Shown here: positions 27,228 through 35,774 of the stretch, piece by piece
How positions within the stretch are numbered: position 1 is the stretch's first letter
Layout of the letters: every line of letters starts with the position of its first letter
DNA from: Gammaproteobacteria bacterium
Lineage (GTDB): Bacteria > Pseudomonadota > Gammaproteobacteria > SZUA-140
NCBI GenBank assembly: GCA_003230085.1
Contig: QIGV01000050.1
Coordinates: forward strand, 1 to 35,774
Length of the DNA: 35,774 nucleotides
Direction of reading: 5' to 3'
Notes under the pieces: generated by a model
What the model was told of the DNA's origin: nothing
The model's database searches: none
Seen by the model: the letters and a program-made list of their open reading frames with translations, nothing else
Program-made: the position numbers and the translations under genes

Positions 27228-27268
27228 CTGCATTGCAGACCGCTCAGGCGGGGCAATCAGGATTTTTT
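27228..27268 (+). terminator. Intrinsic terminator (attenuator) upstream of leuA
   Basis: Outer CTG-c-ATTGC pairs with GCAAT-CAG, and inner CCGC pairs with GCGG around a TCAG loop, with small internal bulges. GA and then six T residues follow (27263-27268). Being between pssA/the leader peptide and leuA, it can either end the pssA transcript or act as the leucine attenuator. Confidence 0.65.
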
Positions 27269-27289
27269 GTAACCGGATACCTCGGTTAC
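27269..27289. promoter_or_regulatory. Palindrome between attenuator and leuA
   Basis: GTAACCG and CGGTTAC are perfect 7-bp arms with a 7-base spacer, placed immediately after the T tract and 25 bases before the leuA ATG. It could be an operator, or a hairpin in the leuA 5' UTR just ahead of the GGAG ribosome-binding site. Confidence 0.45.
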
Positions 27290-27314
27290 ACTGTAGACTG
27301 TTTGGAGCCACGTT

Positions 27315-28874
27315 ATGAATAGCAAAGAAAAACTCATTATTTTTGATACAACCTTGCGGGACGGGGAACAAAGTCCTGGAGCCTCGATGACGCGGGATGA
27401 AAAGGTTCGCATCGCCAGGATGTTGGAGCGCATGCGGGTCGACGTGATCGAGGCCGGTTTTCCCATCGCCAGCACTGGAGATTTTGATGCTGTACAGGCT
27501 GTAGCAAGAGCCGTCCGTGACAGTACGGTATGTGGCCTGGCACGGGCCCTGAAAAATGATATTGACCGCGTTGGTGAAGCATTAAAGGATGCTGCATCCG
27601 CCAGAATTCATACCTTTATAGCCACGTCACCGATTCACATGCAAATGAAATTACGCATGACGCCCGAGCAGGTGCTAGAGCAGGCGGTGGATGCTGTCAG
27701 GCATGCCCGCCAATATACAGATGACGTAGAATTTTCACCTGAAGATGCGGGACGGTCTGATGTCGATTTCCTCTGCCAGATAATTGAGGCTGTTATTAAT
27801 GCTGGTGCCAGGACAGTCAATATTCCTGATACGGTAGGTTATAATATACCGCAGCAATTTGGCGATCTCATCCGTAATTTGATTGAACGTGTACCGAACT
27901 CTGATCAGGCTGTTTTCTCTGTTCATTGCCACAATGATCTGGGGTTGGCGGTTGCCAATTCATTAGCGGCAGTCATGTGTGGCGCCCGTCAGGTGGAGTG
28001 CACCATCAACGGATTGGGTGAAAGGGCGGGCAATGCTGCGTTGGAAGAAACAGTGATGACCGTACGGACGCGCCAGGATGTTTTCCCCTGCGAGACGGGT
28101 ATTGATACGACTCTGATCGTGCCTGCTAGTCGGCTAGTAGCAGGAATAACCGGGTTTGCAGTACAGCCGAACAAGGCCATAGTGGGTGCCAACGCCTTTG
28201 CCCATGAATCCGGCATTCATCAGGATGGTGTTTTGAAGAGCCGTGAAACCTATGAAATCATGCGGGCGCAGGATGTAGGCTGGAATGCCAATCGTATGGT
28301 GCTGGGCAAACATTCCGGTCGTAATGCTTTTCGAACTCGTTTGAAGGAATTGGATATCGAGTTTGATTCAGAAAATGAATTGAACGAAGCATTTACACGT
28401 TTCAAGGATCTGGCTGACAAGAAACATGAAATCTATGATGAAGATCTGCAGGCGCTAGTGACAGATGCTGGCCTTGCTGCTGAAAATGAACGGATTAAAT
28501 TGGTGGCGCTAAAGGCTTGTTCAGAAACCGGCGAAAAACCACAGGCTGAGGTAAAACTGTGGTTTGACGGGCAGGAAACACAGGTCATGGCAATCGGCAG
28601 CGGTCCAGTGGACGCTACTTTTCGAGCCATCGATTCCATCATCAAAAGCGAGACGGAATTACAACTCTATTCAGTCAATGCGATTACCAGCGGCACTGAC
28701 TCGCAGGGAGAAGTCACGGTACGTTTGGAAAGGGCGGGACACATTGTCAACGGGCAGGGTGCAGATACCGATATTGTGATTGCCTCGGCCAAGGCCTATA
28801 TCAATGCCCTGAATAAAATAATAGAACCGGCTGATCGAGCACATACCCTCAGGGGTACAGGTCCTCAGGTTTAA
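27315..28874 (+). CDS. leuA: 2-isopropylmalate synthase
   Basis: First committed enzyme of leucine synthesis, condensing acetyl-CoA with 2-ketoisovalerate. The 519 residues match the proteobacterial short form. The N-terminal TIM barrel carries [15 protein letters not shown] (11-25), the metal-binding [12 protein letters not shown], and [25 protein letters not shown] lies in the linker. The C-terminal LeuA allosteric domain (about 390-519) provides leucine feedback. A GGAG Shine-Dalgarno is seven bases before the ATG. Upstream lies a putative Leu leader peptide and attenuator, so control is probably both allosteric and transcriptional. Confidence 0.97.
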   Translation: MNSKEKLIIFDTTLRDGEQSPGASMTRDEKVRIARMLERMRVDVIEAGFPIASTGDFDAVQAVARAVRDSTVCGLARALKNDIDRVGEALKDAASARIHTFIATSPIHMQMKLRMTPEQVLEQAVDAVRHARQYTDDVEFSPEDAGRSDVDFLCQIIEAVINAGARTVNIPDTVGYNIPQQFGDLIRNLIERVPNSDQAVFSVHCHNDLGLAVANSLAAVMCGARQVECTINGLGERAGNAALEETVMTVRTRQDVFPCETGIDTTLIVPASRLVAGITGFAVQPNKAIVGANAFAHESGIHQDGVLKSRETYEIMRAQDVGWNANRMVLGKHSGRNAFRTRLKELDIEFDSENELNEAFTRFKDLADKKHEIYDEDLQALVTDAGLAAENERIKLVALKACSETGEKPQAEVKLWFDGQETQVMAIGSGPVDATFRAIDSIIKSETELQLYSVNAITSGTDSQGEVTVRLERAGHIVNGQGADTDIVIASAKAYINALNKIIEPADRAHTLRGTGPQV

Positions 28875-28891
28875 TTATTGGCATTAAAGCG

Positions 28892-29575
28892 ATGAGTGTC
28901 ACTGAGCAGCAAAGACGCTATCTGGATGCCATGGGGATACCCGTTTGGCTGTCCCGTGACAATGCTATTTTATCTGATGCTGATGATCCAGACAGCGGTG
29001 TAGCAGTGCTGCAGGACGATTCGATGCTGGGCTGGGAAATCCTGCAACCACAGGTTACTTCCTGTACCCGTTGTGACTTGCATAAGACCCGTACCCAGAC
29101 AGTATTCGGCACAGGTAGCCACAATGCTCATTTACTGGTGATCGGAGAGGCTCCGGGCGCGGATGAGGATCGCCAGGGGGAGCCTTTTGTCGGGCGCGCG
29201 GGAAAACTGCTCAATGAAATGCTGCGCGCTATCGGATTGCAGCGGGAGACGGTATATATAGCTAATATTCTCAAATGCCGGCCACCCGATAACCGTGATC
29301 CCCGCCCGGATGAGGTCATATGCTGCGAGCCCTGGTTACGGCAGCAAATCGCCCTGTTGCAACCCAAAGTCATTCTGGCGGTGGGTAGAATTGCTGCCCA
29401 GAACCTTCTGAAATCCGATGTCCGTATTGGCGCCATGCGTGGGCAACGCTACAGTTACGGTGAAAATCAGATTCCCGTAGTGGTGACCTATCATCCGGCC
29501 TATTTGTTGCGCTCTCCCAAGGAAAAGCGCAAGGCATGGGAAGATTTAAAATTGGTGCTTCAGTATCTTGCTTAA
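28892..29575 (+). CDS. Uracil-DNA glycosylase, family 4 (Fe-S)
   Basis: Removes uracil from DNA, the first step of base excision repair. It has 227 residues, with the 4Fe-4S ligands C58-x2-C61, C129 and C145 in the family spacing. Motif 1 is GEAPGADEDRQGEPFVGRAG and motif 2 is HPAYLLR (201-207). An N-terminal extension of about 55 residues precedes the core and is poorly conserved. It begins 17 bases after leuA and is followed by rimI, a frequent pairing in gammaproteobacteria. Confidence 0.92.
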   Translation: MSVTEQQRRYLDAMGIPVWLSRDNAILSDADDPDSGVAVLQDDSMLGWEILQPQVTSCTRCDLHKTRTQTVFGTGSHNAHLLVIGEAPGADEDRQGEPFVGRAGKLLNEMLRAIGLQRETVYIANILKCRPPDNRDPRPDEVICCEPWLRQQIALLQPKVILAVGRIAAQNLLKSDVRIGAMRGQRYSYGENQIPVVVTYHPAYLLRSPKEKRKAWEDLKLVLQYLA

Positions 29576-29593
29576 TGTCGGAATACTAGCCAC

Positions 29594-30070
29594 ATGGGCG
29601 GAGAAAATACTTTAAGCAATAGACCTGCGTGCATGATTCGAGACATGCAGGATGCTGATCTGCCAGCGGTATTGGCTATTGAAAGACAGGCCTATGAGTT
29701 TCCCTGGGCTGAGGGCATATTCAGGGACTGTATGCGTGCCGGATACTATTGTTATGTGGCGGAGCATCTGGGGAAACTCGTTGGTTATGGGATTATATCC
29801 GTAGGTGCGGGCGAGTCCCATGTGCTGAACCTATGCATTCATCCCGATGTCCGGCGTCAGGGTTGTGGTTCTGCCATGCTCAAATTCCTGATGGAGCAGG
29901 CCCGTAAGGTAGGCGCAGGGTGTCTTTTGCTAGAGGTGCGAGCCTCCAACAACAACGCAATCAACCTGTATCAGAAATTCGGCTTCAATGAAATCAGCTT
30001 GCGCAGTGCTTACTATCCTGCAGCTGGGGGGCGTGAAGACGGGTTAGTCTTTGCCTATGACTTTTTATGA
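29594..30070 (+). CDS. rimI: Ribosomal protein S18 alanine N-acetyltransferase
   Basis: GNAT-family acetyltransferase that modifies the N-terminal Ala of ribosomal protein S18. It has 158 residues. The GNAT acetyl-CoA loop reads RRQGCGSAML (about 89-98), followed by the RimI-typical LEVRASNNNAINLYQKFGF and YYPAAGGREDGLVF. The start used is ATG 29594, 18 bases after the glycosylase stop. A second in-frame ATG 12 codons in is an alternative, since E. coli RimI (148) begins close to there. Confidence 0.93.
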   Translation: MGGENTLSNRPACMIRDMQDADLPAVLAIERQAYEFPWAEGIFRDCMRAGYYCYVAEHLGKLVGYGIISVGAGESHVLNLCIHPDVRRQGCGSAMLKFLMEQARKVGAGCLLLEVRASNNNAINLYQKFGFNEISLRSAYYPAAGGREDGLVFAYDFL

Positions 30071-30117
30071 GAACTTGAAAAACAAGTTAAACCACACTGA
30101 TTTTCTTTGCTCACGCT

Positions 30118-31782
30118 TTAGCCGAGCTTCTTGTATTTGATACGCCGGGGCTGATCGGCATCGGTGCCCAGGCGGCGGTGCCTGTCAGCCTCATAGTCGG
30201 CATAGTTGCCAGCAAACCACTCGATATGGCTGTCGCCTTCGAAGGCCAGAATGTGGGTCGCAATGCGATCCAGGAACCAGCGGTCGTGGGAAATGACCAC
30301 AGCACAGCCCGGGAAGGCCAGTAAGGCCTCTTCGAGCGCACGCAGCGTTTCCACATCAAGGTCATTGGTTGGTTCATCCAGCAGCAGAACATTGCCGCCG
30401 CTTCTCAGCAGTTTGGCCAGATGGACGCGATTGCGTTCACCGCCTGACAGATCACCGATGCGTTTTTGCTGGTCGTTTCCTTTGAAATTAAAACGGCCAC
30501 AGTAGGCGCGTGAAGGTGTCTCGTATTTCCCGATGGTGATAATATCCTGGCCTTCCGAGATTTCCTCCCACACCGTTTTGCTGTTATTTAGAGTGTCACG
30601 GCTTTGATCGACACAAGCGATCTGCACGGTTTCCCCGATTATAATTTCGCCGCTGTCGGGTTGTTCCTGACCGGTGAGCATGCGGAACAGGGTGGTTTTA
30701 CCGGCACCGTTGGGCCCGATGATCCCGACAATGCCACCGGGAGGCAGACTGAAATCAAGTTGATCGATCAACAGGCGTTCTCCGAACCCCTTGCACAGGT
30801 TTTTTGCTTCAATGACCTGATCGCCCAGACGTGGTCCGGGTGGGATATAAATTTCCCGGGTTTCATTGCGCTTCTGAAATTCCTGGTTGCTGAGTTCCTC
30901 AAAACGGGCCAGTCTTGCCTTGCCTTTACTGTGTCTGCCTTTAGCACTGCTGCGTACCCACTCCAGCTCTGCTTTGATGGCGCGCTGGCGGGCACTTTCC
31001 TGACGTTCCTCGGTTTTCAGACGATTTTCCTTTTGCTCTAACCAGGAAGAGTAATTGCCTTCCCAGGGAATGCCCTGGCCACGATCCAGTTCCAGAATCC
31101 AGCCAGCGACATTATCGAGAAAATATCGGTCATGAGTGATGGCCACAACGGTGCCAGTGAAATCGTGGAGAAAGCGTTCCAGCCAGGCGACAGACTCAGC
31201 ATCCAGATGATTGGTCGGTTCATCCAGCAATAACATGTCGGGGCCAGACAGGAGCAGCTTGCACAAGGCCACGCGTCGGCGCTCGCCGCCCGAGAGCTTA
31301 GTCACGTCTGCATCCCATGGTGGCAGGCGCAGGGCATCGGCCGCCACTTCCAGTTTATGATCAAGGTTATGGGCGTCTGCGGCCTGGATGATATTCTCCA
31401 GCCGCGCTTGCTCGGCGGCAAGCGCATCAAAATCGGCATCAGGTTCCGCATAGGCAGCATAGACTTCCTCCAGCTTGCTTTGTGCCTCGGTAATTTCAGA
31501 GACGCCTTCCTCTACGTTGCCCCGCACGTCTTTGGTGGGATCCAGTTGGGGTTCCTGGGGCAGGTAGCCGATGCGGATGCCGGACTGCGCGCGTGCCTCA
31601 CCTTCGATTTCAGTATCGATGCCGGCCATAATGCGCAGCAAGGTGGATTTTCCCGAGCCGTTCAGACCCAGTACGCCGATTTTGGCGCCATGAAAAAATG
31701 ACAGGTAAATGTCTTTGAGAATAGTGCGTTTGGGAGGGACGATTTTCCCTACGCCGTTCATGGAGTAGATATATTGGGCCAT
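30118..31782 (-). CDS. ettA: Energy-dependent translational throttle protein EttA (ABC-F)
   Basis: Soluble ABC-F ATPase that binds the ribosomal E site and gates entry into elongation according to the ATP/ADP ratio. The 554 residues (E. coli 555) carry two ABC domains. The first has Walker [10 protein letters not shown] (about 41-49), signature LSGGERRR and Walker [12 protein letters not shown]. The second has [17 protein letters not shown] and [11 protein letters not shown]. The linker between them contains the charged P-site tRNA-interaction motif and the [27 protein letters not shown] segment. It has no membrane segments. It converges on rimI and is divergent from prmB. Confidence 0.97.
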   Translation of the reverse strand: MAQYIYSMNGVGKIVPPKRTILKDIYLSFFHGAKIGVLGLNGSGKSTLLRIMAGIDTEIEGEARAQSGIRIGYLPQEPQLDPTKDVRGNVEEGVSEITEAQSKLEEVYAAYAEPDADFDALAAEQARLENIIQAADAHNLDHKLEVAADALRLPPWDADVTKLSGGERRRVALCKLLLSGPDMLLLDEPTNHLDAESVAWLERFLHDFTGTVVAITHDRYFLDNVAGWILELDRGQGIPWEGNYSSWLEQKENRLKTEERQESARQRAIKAELEWVRSSAKGRHSKGKARLARFEELSNQEFQKRNETREIYIPPGPRLGDQVIEAKNLCKGFGERLLIDQLDFSLPPGGIVGIIGPNGAGKTTLFRMLTGQEQPDSGEIIIGETVQIACVDQSRDTLNNSKTVWEEISEGQDIITIGKYETPSRAYCGRFNFKGNDQQKRIGDLSGGERNRVHLAKLLRSGGNVLLLDEPTNDLDVETLRALEEALLAFPGCAVVISHDRWFLDRIATHILAFEGDSHIEWFAGNYADYEADRHRRLGTDADQPRRIKYKKLG

Positions 31783-31872
31783 AGCTATTTGTTATAAATA
31801 TGCTGATTTTTGGATAGGACCTGAAGAATAGCATATTCCAGCCTGTATGCTGTAAACAGAGGAAAGCACTTT

Positions 31873-32817
31873 ATGGAAAGTGTAAACTGTACATTCGATT
31901 GCATAAATAGATTCAGGAGTTCAGTGACACACGAAACAGAGAAGCTGTGCACGGTGGGGGATAGTATTCGCTGGGCCGCGCAGCAGTTTGAGCACTCAGA
32001 CGCTTTCTTCGGACACGGGACAGATAATGCCCTGGATGAGGCGGCATATCTGGTCAGCTATGCCTTACGCTTGTCTCATAAGGCGTTGCAGGATTCCCTG
32101 GAGTCGGCGTTGGGTGAGGAACAGCGCCAGGTGGTTCGAGAGATTGTCGATCAGCGTATTAAGACGCGTATTCCTGCAGCCTACATCACCCGCGAGGCCT
32201 GGTTTTGCGGCCTGAAATTCTATGTGGATGAACGGGTGCTCGTACCACGATCTCCCATTGCAGAACTGATCGAACAGCGTTTCAGCCCCTGGATCAGGCA
32301 TGAGCAGGACGTCCATCACATCTTGGATATTGGCACCGGCAGTGCCTGTATCGCTATTGCCTGTGCCTATGCATTCCCCCAGGCTTCAGTAGACGCAGTC
32401 GATATTTCAACAGATGCCCTGGCGGTCGCCAGCACCAATATCAAGGATCATGCCCTGGGCCAGCGTGTCCACGCAATTGAATCAGATTTGTTTGCCAGTG
32501 TGCCGCAGCGCCGCTATGACATCATCGTCAGTAACCCACCTTATGTGCCGGCTGAGGAGATGGAGACATTACCGGATGAGTATCACCATGAACCGGAGAG
32601 TGGGCTGGTGGCCGAAGAGGAGGGATTGAAGTTCGTGGCGGCTATACTGGCGCAGGCAGCCGATTACCTGAGTAGCGAAGGGATACTGGTGGTGGAAGTA
32701 GGTAACAGCCAGACCGCTCTGGAGCGGCGCTTCCCACGCGTGCCTTTTATGTGGCTGGAGTTTGAGCGTGGTGGCGGGGGTGTTTTCCTTCTGACCCGTG
32801 CACAACTGGAACAGTAA
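31873..32817 (+). CDS. prmB: Ribosomal protein L3 N5-glutamine methyltransferase
   Basis: SAM-dependent methyltransferase acting on a Gln of ribosomal protein L3. It has 314 residues from ATG 31873 (GAGGA nine bases upstream). A GTG at 31924 with AGGAG four bases before it gives a 297-residue product whose length before the conserved SIRW fits E. coli better, so the true start is open. [34 protein letters not shown], the SAM loop [12 protein letters not shown] (about 152-163) and the catalytic NPPY (221-224) are diagnostic of PrmB rather than PrmC. In E. coli prmB adjoins aroC; here hemN lies between them. Confidence 0.95.
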   Translation: MESVNCTFDCINRFRSSVTHETEKLCTVGDSIRWAAQQFEHSDAFFGHGTDNALDEAAYLVSYALRLSHKALQDSLESALGEEQRQVVREIVDQRIKTRIPAAYITREAWFCGLKFYVDERVLVPRSPIAELIEQRFSPWIRHEQDVHHILDIGTGSACIAIACAYAFPQASVDAVDISTDALAVASTNIKDHALGQRVHAIESDLFASVPQRRYDIIVSNPPYVPAEEMETLPDEYHHEPESGLVAEEEGLKFVAAILAQAADYLSSEGILVVEVGNSQTALERRFPRVPFMWLEFERGGGGVFLLTRAQLEQ

Positions 32818-32847
32818 TGGCCATTCGCCGTGGTGTGAAAAACACTC

Positions 32848-32853
32848 TATAAT
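32848..32853 (+). promoter_or_regulatory. Candidate -10 element of hemN
   Basis: A perfect TATAAT lies 28 bases before the hemN ATG in the 64-base gap after prmB. No good -35 is seen at 16-18 bases upstream (TTCGCC at best), so an activator-dependent promoter is possible. No convincing FNR box was found. Confidence 0.35.
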
Positions 32854-32881
32854 AGGCCGATATAGTTAAAGGTAATACAAT

Positions 32882-34270
32882 ATGGACCAATCCCTGGTAT
32901 TTGATATCGATCTGATCCGCCGCTACGACAAGAGCGGCCCCCGTTATACCTCTTATCCTACGGCAGTACAGTTCCATGAGGGATTTGGTGAGGCTGAATA
33001 TCGCGCCTGTGTTGATGCTACCAATCATGAGGCAGCTCTGCGACCCTTGTCATTGTATTTTCATATCCCGTTCTGCGATACCCTGTGTTTCTATTGCGCC
33101 TGCAACAAGATCGCCACCAAAAACCGCGCCCATGCTGTTCCCTATCTGGAAAATATTCATCGTGAGATCGCTATGCAGGGTGATTTATTTGACCGCAGCC
33201 GGGTGGTGGATCAACTGCATTGGGGGGGTGGAACGCCCACCTTTATCAGTCACGAACAAATGGCGGATCTGATGGCGAAAACCCGTCAGCATTTCAAGCT
33301 GCATGACGATGACAGCGGTGAATATTCCATTGAAATCGATCCTCGCGAGGTTCAGGCCGATACCATCTGCTTTCTCCGCGATTTGGGATTTAATCGTATG
33401 AGCATGGGGGTTCAGGATTTTGACGAACGCGTGCAGAAGGCTGTCAATCGTATTCAGAGCGAAGATCAGACTTTTAAGGTATTGGAGCAGGCGCGAGACC
33501 AGGGTTTTAAATCTGTCAGCGTTGACCTGATTTATGGTCTGCCTTTCCAGACAGTGGAAAGCTTTGCGCGCACCGTAGATAAGATCATTGGGGCAGGCGC
33601 TGACCGCCTGTCAGTTTTTAACTATGCCCATCTGCCAGAGTTGTTTAAGCCCCAAAAACGCATCAGTGAAGCTGATCTGCCCTGCGCGACCGAAAAGCTG
33701 GAAATCTTGCAGATGACCATTGAGAAACTGGGCCAGGCCGGGTATGTCTATATCGGTATGGATCACTTCGCCAAACCACAAGATGAACTGGCGGTTGCCC
33801 AGCGGGAAGGTAGTCTGTATCGCAATTTTCAGGGGTACTCAACGCATTCGGAATGTGACTTGATTGGCCTGGGCGTGACTTCGATCAGTATGGTGGGTAA
33901 CAGTTACAGCCAGAATGTTAAACAACTCGAGGATTATCAGCGCCTACTGGATGAGGGGAAACTGCCAGTCTATCGTGGTATCCAGCTGAACGATGATGAT
34001 TTGCTGCGCTGTACGATCATTACCCAACTGATCTGCCAGTTTGAGCTGGAATTTGCAGCCATAGAACAGCGTTTTGGCATCAATTTTTCAGATTATTTTT
34101 CAACTGAACTTGAAGAGATTGCCACAATGCACGGTGATGGTTTACTGCAGTTGGATGCCCACTCAATCAGGGTCTATCCCGCAGGTCGGTTCTTGATACG
34201 GAATATCTGCATGGTGTTCGATCAATATCTACGCCATAAATCCACGCAGCGCTATTCGAAGGTAATTTAA
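32882..34270 (+). CDS. hemN: Oxygen-independent coproporphyrinogen III oxidase
   Basis: Radical SAM enzyme that decarboxylates coproporphyrinogen III to protoporphyrinogen IX without oxygen, allowing heme synthesis under anoxia. It has 462 residues. The motif HIPFCDTLCFYCAC gives C65-x3-C69-x2-C72 for the 4Fe-4S cluster and an extra Cys74. GGGTP and the later ..YIGMDHFAKP.D.L and RNFQGYST blocks are characteristic of true HemN rather than HemW. The C-terminal substrate lid is complete. It is consistent with a facultatively anaerobic or microaerobic lifestyle. The gene ends at the left arm of a long inverted repeat. Confidence 0.96.
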   Translation: MDQSLVFDIDLIRRYDKSGPRYTSYPTAVQFHEGFGEAEYRACVDATNHEAALRPLSLYFHIPFCDTLCFYCACNKIATKNRAHAVPYLENIHREIAMQGDLFDRSRVVDQLHWGGGTPTFISHEQMADLMAKTRQHFKLHDDDSGEYSIEIDPREVQADTICFLRDLGFNRMSMGVQDFDERVQKAVNRIQSEDQTFKVLEQARDQGFKSVSVDLIYGLPFQTVESFARTVDKIIGAGADRLSVFNYAHLPELFKPQKRISEADLPCATEKLEILQMTIEKLGQAGYVYIGMDHFAKPQDELAVAQREGSLYRNFQGYSTHSECDLIGLGVTSISMVGNSYSQNVKQLEDYQRLLDEGKLPVYRGIQLNDDDLLRCTIITQLICQFELEFAAIEQRFGINFSDYFSTELEEIATMHGDGLLQLDAHSIRVYPAGRFLIRNICMVFDQYLRHKSTQRYSKVI

Positions 34271-34366
34271 AGGCAGAGGAAAGAGTAAAGATAAAAGTAA
34301 AGGACCTGTTAGGGTCCTTTTCAGTAGCTTTCCTCTTTTATCTTTACTCTTTCCTCTGCCTTTAAA
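34266..34366. repeat. Perfect 32-bp inverted repeat enclosing a terminator (hemN-aroC)
   Basis: The arms at 34266-34297 and 34335-34366 are exact reverse complements over 32 bases, separated by 37 bases. The arms are strongly purine/pyrimidine biased and consist of 7-base units: GAGGAAA, GAGTAAA, GATAAAA on the left, their complements on the right. The left arm starts inside the hemN stop codon (TAA). The right arm ends 14 bases before the aroC ATG, so an extended hairpin would form in the RNA leading into aroC. Confidence 0.95.
34299..34321 (+). terminator. Intrinsic terminator inside the inverted repeat
   Basis: AAAGGACC and GGTCCTTT form a perfect 8-bp stem with a TGTTAG loop, ending in TTTT. 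It would end the hemN transcript between the arms of the larger repeat. Confidence 0.65.
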
Positions 34367-34380
34367 GTACAATATCTCCC

Positions 34381-35493
34381 ATGTCAGGTAACAGTTTCGG
34401 TAAGCTTTTCACAGTTACGTCCTTCGGCGAGAGTCATGGGCCTGCGCTGGGCTGCATTGTGGATGGCTGCCCTCCGGGGCTGGACCTGAAAGAGTCAGAT
34501 TTGCAGCATGATCTTGATCGCCGCAAGCCAGGGAAATCACGCCATACCACACAGCGTCGCGAAACTGATGAGGTGCAGATTCTGTCGGGGGTGTTCGAGG
34601 GGAAAACCACCGGGACCCCCATCGGTTTACTGATACAGAATGTCGATCAGCGTTCCAAGGATTACTCGGACATCAAGGATAGCTTCAGGCCCGGTCATGC
34701 CGACTATACCTATCAGCAAAAATACGGCTTTCGGGATTATCGTGGTGCGGGACGCGCCTCCGCGCGCGAAACCGCGACGCGTGTTGCCGCGGGCGCTATT
34801 GCAAAGAAATATCTACAGACCTCCTATGGAATAACGGTGCGGGGTTATCTGGCGCAGCTGGGTCCCATCAAGGCTGAAGCATTTGACTGGGATGAGGTGG
34901 AGAATAACCCGTTTTTCTGTCCTGATAGCGCCAAAGTAACCGAGATAGAAGTTTATATGGATGCCTTACGCAAGGAAGGTAATTCTATCGGGGCTCGGAT
35001 CAATGTGATTGCCAGTGGCTTGTTCCCGGGCTTGGGCGAACCAATTTTTGACCGCCTGGATGCAGAGATCGCCCATGCGTTGATGAGCATTAATGCGGTC
35101 AAGGGTGTCGAGATCGGCGCGGGATTTTCCTGTGTCGAACAAAAGGGCACGGAACACCGCGATGAAATCACCCCGGCCGGTTTTCTCAGTAATCATGCGG
35201 GCGGGGTGCTGGGCGGAATCTCCAGCGGACAGGATATCGTTGCCAGTATTGCGCTGAAACCCACTTCCAGCCTCAGATTACCTTGCCGCTCCATCAACCT
35301 TCAGGGGGAAGCGCAGGAGGTCATTACCAAGGGTCGCCATGATCCCTGTGTGGGAATACGTGCCACACCCATTGCTGAAGCTATGCTGGCTATCGTATTG
35401 ATGGATCACGCCCTGCGCCACCGAGCACAGAACCAGGACGTTCAATCAGAAACCCCAGTCGTTCCTGCTTCGGTAATACTGCGTAAAGAATAA
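34381..35493 (+). CDS. aroC: Chorismate synthase
   Basis: Final enzyme of the shikimate pathway, converting EPSP to chorismate with reduced FMN. The 370 residues open with [33 protein letters not shown], the family's first signature. [15 protein letters not shown] and the [24 protein letters not shown]-like block (second signature) follow. [19 protein letters not shown] and the KGRHDPC.GIRATP region (third signature, catalytic Asp/His) are complete. No Shine-Dalgarno is obvious before the ATG; the upstream sequence is the right arm of the inverted repeat. On both sides the gene is flanked by related heptad repeats. Confidence 0.97.
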   Translation: MSGNSFGKLFTVTSFGESHGPALGCIVDGCPPGLDLKESDLQHDLDRRKPGKSRHTTQRRETDEVQILSGVFEGKTTGTPIGLLIQNVDQRSKDYSDIKDSFRPGHADYTYQQKYGFRDYRGAGRASARETATRVAAGAIAKKYLQTSYGITVRGYLAQLGPIKAEAFDWDEVENNPFFCPDSAKVTEIEVYMDALRKEGNSIGARINVIASGLFPGLGEPIFDRLDAEIAHALMSINAVKGVEIGAGFSCVEQKGTEHRDEITPAGFLSNHAGGVLGGISSGQDIVASIALKPTSSLRLPCRSINLQGEAQEVITKGRHDPCVGIRATPIAEAMLAIVLMDHALRHRAQNQDVQSETPVVPASVILRKE

Positions 35494-35499
35494 AGGTTT

Positions 35500-35550
35500 A
35501 AAGAGAAACGTTTTTTACTTTCCTCTTTACTCTTTACTCTTTACTCTGCC
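35500..35550. repeat. Heptad repeat element between aroC and the MFS gene
   Basis: TCTTTAC occurs three times in tandem (35524-35530, 35531-35537, 35538-35544), preceded by CTTTCC and followed by TCTGCC. This is the same 5'-CTTTCCTC...CTCTGCC-3' framework as the right arm of the hemN-aroC repeat. A shorter dyad AAAGAG (35500-35505) / CTCTTT (35523-35528) gives a weak hairpin including a T6 run that may end aroC transcription. Confidence 0.8.
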
Positions 35551-35553
35551 CTT

Positions 35554-35774
35554 ATGTACTACCGCCTGTCCGGATTCTACCTGTTCTATTTCGCTGCCAT
35601 AGGCGCCTTGGTGCCCTACTGGAGTGTGTACCTGAAATCGCTCGGCTACAGGGCGGAGCAGATCGGTGCATTGATTGCGATTATCATGGTCACCAAGATC
35701 GTCGCGCCATACATTTGGGGATGGATCGCTGATCATACCGGTCGCCGCATCGGCATCGTACGCCTGGCATCGTT
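35554..35774 (+). CDS. MFS transporter (partial, right edge)
   Basis: Starts at ATG 35554 and continues in frame to the window edge, 73 full codons. MYYRLSGFYLFYFAAIGALVPYW resembles the first membrane helix of the MFS_1-like/HcaT-type permease family. A second hydrophobic stretch (IGALIAIIMVTKIVAPYIWGW) is followed by the classic loop IADHTGRRIGI between helices 2 and 3. The substrate cannot be told from this part. The start lies four bases after the heptad repeat, so no ordinary ribosome-binding site is present. Confidence 0.85.
   Translation, partial: MYYRLSGFYLFYFAAIGALVPYWSVYLKSLGYRAEQIGALIAIIMVTKIVAPYIWGWIADHTGRRIGIVRLAS

Noticed and set aside
30072-30088. AACTTG/CAAGTT hairpin between rimI and ettA as a terminator
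   Set aside because: The stem is AT-rich, only six pairs long, and lacks a T tract on either strand.
32832-32846. GTGT/ACAC dyad before hemN as an FNR or similar operator
   Set aside because: The arms are only four bases and do not match the TTGAT-N4-ATCAA consensus.
34266-34366. Possible transposon with terminal inverted repeats
   Set aside because: Only 37 bases lie between the arms, with no transposase and no clear target-site duplication. A non-autonomous miniature element cannot be excluded but is not shown.

Overview
The window reads as ordinary chromosomal DNA of a non-enteric gammaproteobacterium with moderate GC content. Three things suggest this. The metG-rnfABCDGE-nth block lies divergent from apbC (mrp)-dcd. 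DUF2066 and hda genes sit beside purMN. The ilvB-ilvH-ilvC-psd-pssA-leuA order is typical of betaproteobacteria and early-branching gammaproteobacteria. I saw no phage, plasmid, transposase, tRNA, rRNA or CRISPR array. A precise genus cannot be read from the sequence.

Layout. 1-8102 (minus): metG, then the full Rnf electron-transport operon rnfA-B-C-D-G-E, then nth running off the left edge. 8477-10181 (plus): apbC and dcd, converging on purN and purM (minus, 10191-11967). 12144-14648 (plus): a DUF2066 exported protein, a CDP-alcohol phosphatidyltransferase and Hda. 14665-16678 (minus): two unrelated types of polyprenyl-phosphate sugar-1-phosphate transferase. 17100-20909: tesA divergent from an ABC exporter-like pair (ybbA/ybbP), the two start codons only one base apart. 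20962-21881: three 19-bp direct repeats, an exported dienelactone-hydrolase-like protein lacking its catalytic residues, and a truncated MIF-type tautomerase remnant. 22162-28874 (plus): branched-chain amino acid genes ilvB-ilvH-ilvC and leuA, with a Psd-like gene and pssA between them. 28892-30070: family 4 uracil-DNA glycosylase and rimI. 30118-31782 (minus): ettA. 31873 to the right edge (plus): prmB, hemN, aroC and the start of an MFS transporter.

The most notable items are: (i) a likely leucine attenuator ahead of leuA, made of a 38-residue leader peptide ending in a Leu-rich stretch, a hairpin with a T6 tract, and a second palindrome; (ii) a Psd homologue between ilvC and pssA that keeps the catalytic Asp but has lost the pyruvoyl-forming Ser and the His, so it is probably not a decarboxylase; (iii) a perfect 32-bp inverted repeat enclosing a terminator between hemN and aroC, built of 7-bp units that recur on the other side of aroC; (iv) the triple 19-bp repeat in front of the catalytically dead DLH-like gene; and (v) the 41-codon tautomerase remnant.

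Functionally the window combines membrane redox coupling (Rnf), translation (MetG, EttA, PrmB, RimI), purine and dCTP metabolism, replication control (Hda), envelope and lipid synthesis (PssA, sugar transferases), branched-chain amino acids, heme and chorismate. Most of it is core metabolism. The unusual signals lie in intergenic DNA and in two homologues that have lost catalytic residues.
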